A stretch of DNA of 64,000 nucleotides. It comes from Nibrella saemangeumensis. GTDB taxonomy: Bacteria; Bacteroidota; Bacteroidia; Cytophagales; Spirosomataceae. The DNA is taken from the NCBI RefSeq assembly GCF_039541915.1, contig NZ_BAABHD010000003.1:62001-126000 (forward strand), given 5' to 3'. This document shows, one piece after another, positions 25,853 to 31,645 of the stretch (positions within the stretch are counted from its first letter, which is position 1; the number at the start of each line of letters is the position of its first letter). The position numbers were made by a program, and so were the translations under genes. Below the pieces are notes generated by a model. It made no database searches. It was not told the origin of the DNA and saw only the letters and a list, made by a program, of their open reading frames with translations.

Positions 25853-25880
25853 CAAAACCGCCGGGCAGCCGGCGGTTTTG
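25853..25880 (-). terminator. Strong hairpin between ATPase gene and permease array
   Basis: CAAAACCGCCGG (25853-25864), 4-base loop, CCGGCGGTTTTG (25869-25880): a perfect 12-bp stem directly after the ATPase stop codon (25882). On the minus strand the 3' arm ends in TTTTG. It looks like an intrinsic terminator or attenuator and may give the adaptor and ATPase more transcript than the nine permeases. Confidence 0.7.
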
Positions 25881-25881
25881 C

Positions 25882-26559
25882 TTATACGTGGAAATTCTCG
25901 GTTACAACTTTACCGTCGAACAGGTTGACAATGCGATGCGCGAAGCCGGCATCGTAGGGGGAGTGCGTTACCATAATGATGGTGGTTCCCTCTTCATTCA
26001 GTTGCAGCAACAGTTTCATTACCTCTTCGCCGTTGGCCGAGTCGAGGTTACCCGTCGGTTCATCGGCCAGAATCAGCTTGGGCTTGGCCACTACGGCACG
26101 GGCAATGGCCGTACGCTGTTGCTGACCACCGGATAACTGCTGCGGGAAGTGATTGCGCCGGTGCATGATGTTCATGCGGGTGAGGGCTTCTTCCACGCGG
26201 GCTTTGCGCTCGGCGGCATCTACTTTCAGGTACAGCAGGGGCAGCTCGACGTTTTCATACACCGTCAGTTCATCAATCAGATTGAAGCTCTGGAATACGA
26301 ACCCAATAGAGCCTTTGCGGAGTTGGGCCCGCTGCCGCTCTGACATTTTAGACACCTCCGTGCCGTAGAAATGATACTCGCCCTCACTTGGATTATCAAG
26401 CAGGCCTATGATGTTCAGCAGGGTTGATTTGCCGCAACCGGACGGCCCCATGATGGCTACGAATTCGCCATCCTGAATATCCATATTAATACCATGCAGG
26501 GCCGTAGTTTCTACTTCTTCGGTAGAAAAGATTTTTTGTAGGTTATTGGTACGTATCAT
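25882..26559 (-). CDS. ABC transporter ATP-binding protein (MacB/LolD type)
   Basis: 225 residues, the usual length for stand-alone MacB/LolD-class ATPases. Walker A GPSGCGKST (38-46), Q-loop Gln90, signature LSGGQQQR (142-149), Walker B LILADEP (162-168), D-loop 'NLDS' and H-loop His199 are all intact, so it should hydrolyse ATP. It is the only ATPase of this class in the window and sits between the adaptor gene (14 bases upstream) and nine permeases that lack ATPase domains. Either one motor serves several permeases or other ATPases come from elsewhere. It is transcribed with the adaptor from the sigma-54-like promoter at 27915-27928. Confidence 0.95.
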   Translation of the reverse strand: MIRTNNLQKIFSTEEVETTALHGINMDIQDGEFVAIMGPSGCGKSTLLNIIGLLDNPSEGEYHFYGTEVSKMSERQRAQLRKGSIGFVFQSFNLIDELTVYENVELPLLYLKVDAAERKARVEEALTRMNIMHRRNHFPQQLSGGQQQRTAIARAVVAKPKLILADEPTGNLDSANGEEVMKLLLQLNEEGTTIIMVTHSPYDAGFAHRIVNLFDGKVVTENFHV

Positions 26560-26573
26560 TGGTGTATGAATGA

Positions 26574-27821
26574 TTAAAACTCTAATACTTCGTTATTGCC
26601 AAAGTTCTCATACGAGGAGGTAATGACCTGGTCGCCGGGCTCCAGTCCTTCCAGCACTTCAAAATACTCGGGGTTCTTCCGGCCCAAGGTAATATTCCGC
26701 TTTACAGCCCGCTTGCCCGAGCGGTCAACGACATAAACCCAGTTACCACCGGTGTCGGAGAAGAAGCCACCAACCGGCAGCAGGGTAGCTTTAGATGCTT
26801 TGCCCAGTTCAAGGCGGATGGGTGACGACTGCCCCCGCTTGATGCCATTGGGTGCACCTTTCGCGAAGATCATGTCCACTTCAAACCGGCCGTTCCGTAC
26901 TTCGGGGTATACGCGGCTGATCTCCAGGCCGTGCGTACCGCCCCCAAAATCAAACGAACCTTTCAGGCCGGGGAAGATGCGGGAAATATAGTGCTCGTCG
27001 ATGCCGACACGCATTTTAAACCCATCCAGGTCGTCAATCTGACCAATGTTCTGGCCCTGATTAATATTGGAACCCACTTCAACATCCATGGTCGACAGCA
27101 GACCCGCTACCGGAGCACGCACTACGAGGTTTTCCAGCGTCTGCTGCCAGAGTGCCACGTTTCGTTGCGTGCGGGCCAGGGTGCCTTCCAGTTGCTTGAT
27201 CTGTAGTTTGGCGTTTTCTTCCTGGTATTGCTGCGATTCTATTTCAATCTGGCGTTGCTTCTCCAGCCGCTCATATGTCCGTTTGGCGGTCAGGTAGTCC
27301 TGCTCAGGAATAGCTTTATCTTTAAAGAGTTTAGCCTGGCGCTCGTAGGTGTCTTTAGCCTGGTCCAGGTTAAACTCCAGCTCCGACAGGTTCCGGCGCA
27401 GGGCAAAGCGCTCTACTCTCAAACGCTGACGGGTATTTTGTAAGTCGTTTACCAGTCGGTTGGCTTCGGTCTCCGATTGCAGGAAGTTTAGTTTCAGGGT
27501 CTGATTTTCCAGTCGGAGCAGAATCTGACCTTTGTCGACCATGCTACCACCTTCTACCATTTTTTGGGTCACGTACCCACCCACTACGGCATCGAGCCGG
27601 ATGGTCTTCAGCGGCTGAACAACGCCCGTTACGGCGATAAATTCTTCAAAGGGCCCTTCGGCAACGGTGGAAACGGTTATTTTATCTTTCTCAACGTTGA
27701 GTTTTGACCGATGATCGGCCAGCAGGAAGCTGTAAACCAACAGAGACGCCAGCAGCAATCCGCCAACGGTTAAAGCGATGCGTTGTGAAGTCCAGAATCG
27801 TTTTGGTAAGACGCGGTCCAT
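26574..27821 (-). CDS. MacA/HlyD-type periplasmic adaptor (membrane fusion) protein
   Basis: 415 residues from the ATG at 27821; the frame extends to 27854, but 'MDRVLPKRFWTSQRI' is the usual start in this family. One N-terminal TM ('ALTVGGLLLASLLVYSFLLA') anchors it in the inner membrane. A split lipoyl (barrel-sandwich) domain ('VVGGYVTQKMVEGGSMVDKG' ... 'VRAPVAGLLSTMDVEVGS') brackets a long coiled coil of about residues 110-225 rich in Glu, Gln and Arg. A beta-barrel and a membrane-proximal domain follow ('GLEPGDQVITSSYENFG'). Such adaptors bridge an ABC permease to an outer-membrane channel. It is the first gene of the operon and has paired enhancers upstream. Confidence 0.92.
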   Translation of the reverse strand: MDRVLPKRFWTSQRIALTVGGLLLASLLVYSFLLADHRSKLNVEKDKITVSTVAEGPFEEFIAVTGVVQPLKTIRLDAVVGGYVTQKMVEGGSMVDKGQILLRLENQTLKLNFLQSETEANRLVNDLQNTRQRLRVERFALRRNLSELEFNLDQAKDTYERQAKLFKDKAIPEQDYLTAKRTYERLEKQRQIEIESQQYQEENAKLQIKQLEGTLARTQRNVALWQQTLENLVVRAPVAGLLSTMDVEVGSNINQGQNIGQIDDLDGFKMRVGIDEHYISRIFPGLKGSFDFGGGTHGLEISRVYPEVRNGRFEVDMIFAKGAPNGIKRGQSSPIRLELGKASKATLLPVGGFFSDTGGNWVYVVDRSGKRAVKRNITLGRKNPEYFEVLEGLEPGDQVITSSYENFGNNEVLEF

Positions 27822-27914
27822 TACTGATTTATTACTTAATTGATGAATTATCAAACGATGATTGAGTAGTAAAGAAATACTAAATTACCATTTCTTTGCT
27901 GAACCATAGAATGC

Positions 27915-27928
27915 CAATTGCCGTGCCA
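27915..27928 (-). promoter_or_regulatory. Sigma-54-like promoter of the adaptor-ATPase operon
   Basis: Minus strand TGGCACG-GCAA-TTG followed by G: matches 10 of the 11 fixed positions of TGGCACG-N4-TTGC. The ATG is about 95 bases downstream and the paired palindromes are 54 bases upstream. This is the best of the three sigma-54-like sites. The 11-mer TGGCACGGCAA recurs on the plus strand at 28098-28108, facing the regulator gene. Confidence 0.58.
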
Positions 27929-27982
27929 GCCTAAAAAATGGCTTGATTTTCAACAACTTGCAGCGTTTATAATGAATAATTC

Positions 27983-28020
27983 TGTCCAGATGCGGACAAA
28001 ATCACGTCCGAAAACGGACA
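27983..28020. promoter_or_regulatory. Paired enhancer-type palindromes, site C
   Basis: TGTCC-AGATGC-GGACA (27983-27998) and CGTCC-GAAAAC-GGACA (28005-28020), start-to-start distance 22 bp. Lies in the 372-base region between the divergent adaptor and response-regulator genes, so one site could control the exporter and autoregulate the two-component system. The rest of this gap holds the sigma-54-like element at 27915 and the palindrome at 28162; no gene was seen in it. Confidence 0.68.
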
Positions 28021-28161
28021 CCGCCAGAAATGTCTTATCTTGCAATTTATTGAGAATGAACACCCCGGCTAAATAGGTACATCTTTTGTACGATACATGG
28101 CACGGCAACAAGCTGTTAGACCGAATACTATAATTGACTAAGACTTTCCACCACTGCCAAA

Positions 28162-28181
28162 ACACAGCTATGTAGCTGTGT
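28162..28181. promoter_or_regulatory. Palindrome in the leader of the response regulator gene
   Basis: ACACAGCTA-TG-TAGCTGTGT, perfect 9-bp arms with a 2-base centre, ending 12 bases before the ATG at 28194. Could be an operator or a leader hairpin over the ribosome entry site. The binding factor is unknown. Confidence 0.4.
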
Positions 28182-28193
28182 ATAAATAAAGTT

Positions 28194-29537
28194 ATGTCTA
28201 AAATACTGGTTATAGACGACGACGTTGATGTGTTGAGTGCAGCCCGTCTGTTATTGAAACGTCATTTCGGACAGGTTGATATTGAGAAGAACCCCGAGCG
28301 AATTCCTTTCCTGATCAATAATACGCAGTACGATGTGGTGTTGCTGGATATGAATTTCGAGCGGGACAACAGCAGCGGCCGCGAAGGCTTTCTGTGGCTC
28401 GACCGGATCCTGGACATCAACCCCCAGGTTGCCGTGGTGCTGATTACCGCCTATGGCGATGTCGAAATGGCCGTGCGGGCGATTAAATCAGGGGCTACCG
28501 ATTTTATTCTGAAACCGTGGGAAAACGATAAACTGCTTAGCACGCTACAGTCGGTCATAGAGGTACGTCAGCAGCGCCTGGATAAAGCCGAAGGCAAAGC
28601 TACCCGGTCCGGCAACCTGCCCAATATCATTGGCAGCAGCCCGGCCATGCGGCAGGTGTTCGATACCATTGAGCGCATCGCCGAAACCGATGCCAACGTC
28701 TTGATCCTGGGCGAAAACGGTACCGGCAAAGACCTCATTGCGCGGGCGATTCACCAGCGCTCCCACCGGCGCGACAAGCCCTTCGTGAGCGTAGACCTGG
28801 GCGCTTTAAGCGAGACGCTCTTTGAAAGTGAACTCTTCGGTCACGTTCGCGGAGCCTTCACCGACGCCCGCGATGACCGCGCCGGTCGATTCGAGGAAGC
28901 CAACGGCGGTACCATTTTCCTGGACGAGATCGGGAATATTACCCAACCGCAGCAGGCCCGGCTGCTTACCGTGCTACAGCAACGGATGGTTACGCGGGTC
29001 GGTGCCAACAAACCCAAAGCGGTTGATGTACGGCTTATCTGCGCGACTAATTCCCCCATCTATCAGCGGGTTGCCGATAAATCCTTCCGGCAGGATTTGC
29101 TGTACCGGATCAATACCATTGAACTGGATCTGCCGCCCCTGCGTGAACGCGTGGAGGACATTGTGCCGCTGGCCGAGCATTTCCTGAAACAATACCGCAA
29201 ACAATACAACCGGCCGGTAAACTCCCTCAGTCCTGCGCTGGTAAAGCAGATGCAACAGTACCCCTGGCCCGGCAACGTGCGCGAGTTGCAGCACGCCATT
29301 GAGCGGGCCATTATTCTGGCGCGGAGCAATACGCTGCAACCGGAAGACTTCTTCTTCAGTGCCACCCCGGCCGCTACCGAAGCGCCGTTCCGCGAAAACC
29401 TGCAACTTGAGGATATGGAGAAGCGAGCCATTCAGAAAGCGCTGGCCAAATTCAACGGCAACATCACCGAAGTAGCCCGGGAGCTTGGTCTGTCTCGGCA
29501 GGCGCTGTACCGGCGGATGGAGAAGTATGGGATGTAG
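28194..29537 (+). CDS. Sigma-54-dependent NtrC-class response regulator
   Basis: 447 residues: receiver domain (1-120) with acidic pocket 'VIDDD', phospho-acceptor Asp52, Thr84 and Lys107; AAA+ domain (about 145-385) with Walker A GENGTGKD (173-180), sigma-54-contact loop GAFTDA (220-225, canonically GAFTGA) and Walker B 'GGTIFLDEIG' (238-247); and a C-terminal Fis-type helix-turn-helix ('ITEVARELGLSRQALYRRM'). It should activate sigma-54 polymerase from distant enhancers when phosphorylated. It is divergent from the exporter operon and is followed 69 bases later by its kinase. The three paired palindromes in this window are the obvious candidate targets, by inference. Confidence 0.94.
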   Translation: MSKILVIDDDVDVLSAARLLLKRHFGQVDIEKNPERIPFLINNTQYDVVLLDMNFERDNSSGREGFLWLDRILDINPQVAVVLITAYGDVEMAVRAIKSGATDFILKPWENDKLLSTLQSVIEVRQQRLDKAEGKATRSGNLPNIIGSSPAMRQVFDTIERIAETDANVLILGENGTGKDLIARAIHQRSHRRDKPFVSVDLGALSETLFESELFGHVRGAFTDARDDRAGRFEEANGGTIFLDEIGNITQPQQARLLTVLQQRMVTRVGANKPKAVDVRLICATNSPIYQRVADKSFRQDLLYRINTIELDLPPLRERVEDIVPLAEHFLKQYRKQYNRPVNSLSPALVKQMQQYPWPGNVRELQHAIERAIILARSNTLQPEDFFFSATPAATEAPFRENLQLEDMEKRAIQKALAKFNGNITEVARELGLSRQALYRRMEKYGM

Positions 29538-29606
29538 GGCGCAATGATGAATGATTAATGATAAATGCATTTTACTCAATCCGGCGGCACCGGATGAAAT
29601 CAGGCA

Positions 29607-30938
29607 ATGAGGAGCTTTAGCGTAGGTATCATCTGGCGGCTGGTTCTGATCAGCATTGTTATCGGCGGCATTATGTATAGCTGGATTCAGCAGTACAGTA
29701 CGCTGCTGCTTGTTGTGCTGTTTATTATCTTCTCGTCATTATTTCTCAGCCTATATCACTACGTCACCAGCACAAACCGCAAACTAACGCGATTCCTCGA
29801 GTCCGTTCGGTATTCAGATTTTGCCGTAGCCTTCAAGGCAGACGACAAACTGGGCGGCAGCTTCCGGGATTTAAACCAGCAATTCAACGAGGTACTGGAG
29901 GCCTTCCGGCAGGCCCGCGCAGAAAAGGAAGCCAACCTGCACTACCTGAATACGTTTGTCCAGAACGTCAGTGTGGGCCTGCTGTCGTTCGATGCGTCGG
30001 GTAATGTGGAGTTGATTAACCAGGCCGCCCTCCGACTGCTGGGCATTTACCGTCTGCGCAATCTGAGTGAACTGCACACCGCTCACCCCCGCCTGGAGGA
30101 AATACTGCGAACCGGCAAATCGGGAGAACCCACCATTTACCAGACCAGTCATGAGCAGGAGTTATCCATCCGCTGTGCAACGGTCCGGCTCCGGGGTCGC
30201 CCCATCACAGTTTCGTCGATCCAGAACATCCGGACGGAGCTTCAGGAGAAAGAACTGGAAGCCTGGCAAAACCTGACCAAGGTACTTCGCCACGAAATCA
30301 TGAACTCGGTCACGCCCATTGTGTCGCTGGTGGGTACCATGCAGGATATCGTTAACATGGAGTTGGCCGATGGTATAGCTCCAGCCGAGTCGGTGAGTGA
30401 CTTACGCGAGGCCCTGAGCACAATTGAGCACCGTGGCCGGGGTATTATGCGGTTTGTGGAAGCGTACCGGAACTTCACGGCTATTCCGCAACCGCGTTTC
30501 AAGGAGGTATCGGTCGATGATCTGCTAAAGAATGTTATTCATCTGGTACAGCCTGACCTACAGAAAGCACAGATTATTCTGAAGACAGAACCAGTACCAG
30601 TACCCATAATCATCTTCGCCGATGGTGAACAGATCGAAATGGTGCTGCTTAACCTGGTAAAGAATGCTGTAGAGAGTTTCAACGGCCACGCGAAAGGGAA
30701 AGAGATTCACATCGACGCCAATACCATAGACGGCAGAACCACCATCCGGGTGTCAGATAACGGACCCGGAATCGAGCCGGAAGCGCTGGAGAAGATTTTT
30801 ATCCCTTTCTTTACCACCAAAAAGACTGGTTCGGGAATTGGTCTCAGCCTCTCCCGACAGATTATGCAATTGCACGGCGGTCAGCTTAAAGCGATATCTA
30901 CGCCAGGAGAAGGCAGTACGTTCTCGTTGATTTTCTGA
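29607..30938 (+). CDS. NtrY-like membrane sensor histidine kinase
   Basis: 443 residues. Two N-terminal TMs (about 8-25 and 31-51) with almost no periplasmic loop between them, so the signal is probably sensed in the membrane or cytoplasm. Then a linker, a PAS-like domain (about 110-210, 'NVSVGLLSFDASGNVELINQ'), the H-box with His229 ('KVLRHEIMNSVTPI'), N-box 'NLVKNAVE', G1 'DNGPGIEP', F-box 'PFFTTK' and G2 'GSGIGLSLS'. The HEIMN form of the H-box is common in Bacteroidota NtrY/AtoS-like kinases. It is the cognate partner of the regulator just upstream. Its stop codon is 3 bases from that of the convergent Uma2 gene. Confidence 0.92.
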   Translation: MRSFSVGIIWRLVLISIVIGGIMYSWIQQYSTLLLVVLFIIFSSLFLSLYHYVTSTNRKLTRFLESVRYSDFAVAFKADDKLGGSFRDLNQQFNEVLEAFRQARAEKEANLHYLNTFVQNVSVGLLSFDASGNVELINQAALRLLGIYRLRNLSELHTAHPRLEEILRTGKSGEPTIYQTSHEQELSIRCATVRLRGRPITVSSIQNIRTELQEKELEAWQNLTKVLRHEIMNSVTPIVSLVGTMQDIVNMELADGIAPAESVSDLREALSTIEHRGRGIMRFVEAYRNFTAIPQPRFKEVSVDDLLKNVIHLVQPDLQKAQIILKTEPVPVPIIIFADGEQIEMVLLNLVKNAVESFNGHAKGKEIHIDANTIDGRTTIRVSDNGPGIEPEALEKIFIPFFTTKKTGSGIGLSLSRQIMQLHGGQLKAISTPGEGSTFSLIF

Positions 30939-30941
30939 GGC

Positions 30942-31547
30942 TTAGCGGAGTAGGTTCAAGTCGAAGGTAAAGCCAGGCAAAACGTCCTCATCAGCTAATT
31001 GATTATCAAAACCCTGCACTACCTGCACGGAACCATCAGGACGGTAAACACGGGCTTGCTCGGTTTTGGGGTTAATCAGCCAGGCCAGCCGGCAACCGTT
31101 CTCCAGGTACTCCTGCATTTTGCCGGTTGCGTCCTTCAGATTATCGGAATCACTCATGAGTTCCACCACGAAGTCTGGGCAGACGGGCGGAAACTTGTCC
31201 TGCTGTTCGGCGGAGAGGACTTGCCAGCGGCCGGTACTGACCCAAGCTGCATCTGGTGAGCGAATAGCCCCGTTAGGCAGTTTAAACCCGGTGGAGGAGT
31301 CAAAAACAACGCCACTCCGTACCGAACGATTCCAGATATTTAAATCGGTCAATAGTTCTGAATTTCGCTTGCCCGTGTTACCTCCAGTTAATGCCATAAT
31401 GATAATATTCCCCTGGGGGTCACGTTCAAATTTAAAATCCGGATTCTCCTGACAAAAGAAGAAAAACTCCTCCTCCGTCATGGACAGCATCCGGTCCGGT
31501 AACTTCAGACGACCCGGCCCCTCAAACGTACGCGAACTTAGTATCAT
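30942..31547 (-). CDS. Uma2 family (DUF820) PD-(D/E)XK nuclease-like protein
   Basis: 201 residues from the ATG at 31547; an in-frame start at 31598 would add 17 unrelated residues. It is a typical Uma2 protein: 'MTEEEFFFFCQENPDFKFER', 'GNIIIMALTGGNTGKRNSEL', 'NGAIRSPDAAWVS' with the core Asp, 'CPDFVVELMSDSDNLKDAT' as the active-site strand, 'MQEYLENGCRLAWLINP' and a C-terminal 'VLPGFTFDL'. The nuclease-like residues are intact, but the physiological role of the family is unknown. It runs tail-to-tail with the kinase gene with only 3 bases between the stop codons, just as the Uma2 gene at 1143 abuts a permease gene. Confidence 0.88.
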   Translation of the reverse strand: MILSSRTFEGPGRLKLPDRMLSMTEEEFFFFCQENPDFKFERDPQGNIIIMALTGGNTGKRNSELLTDLNIWNRSVRSGVVFDSSTGFKLPNGAIRSPDAAWVSTGRWQVLSAEQQDKFPPVCPDFVVELMSDSDNLKDATGKMQEYLENGCRLAWLINPKTEQARVYRPDGSVQVVQGFDNQLADEDVLPGFTFDLNLLR

Positions 31548-31645
31548 AGTACCCGGCGATTTATGGTCAATATACAAACAAATCCGGCAATAGGTCACCT
31601 CACTTAGTTGTTCTGCTGCCGGCTTTTTGCATTATTCTATACCGC

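Noticed and set aside
28098..28108. Complete sigma-54 promoter for the response regulator
   Set aside because: TGGCACGGCAA is perfect for -24, but the GC dinucleotide is 11 rather than 10 bases away and TTG is missing; kept only as a possible half-site.
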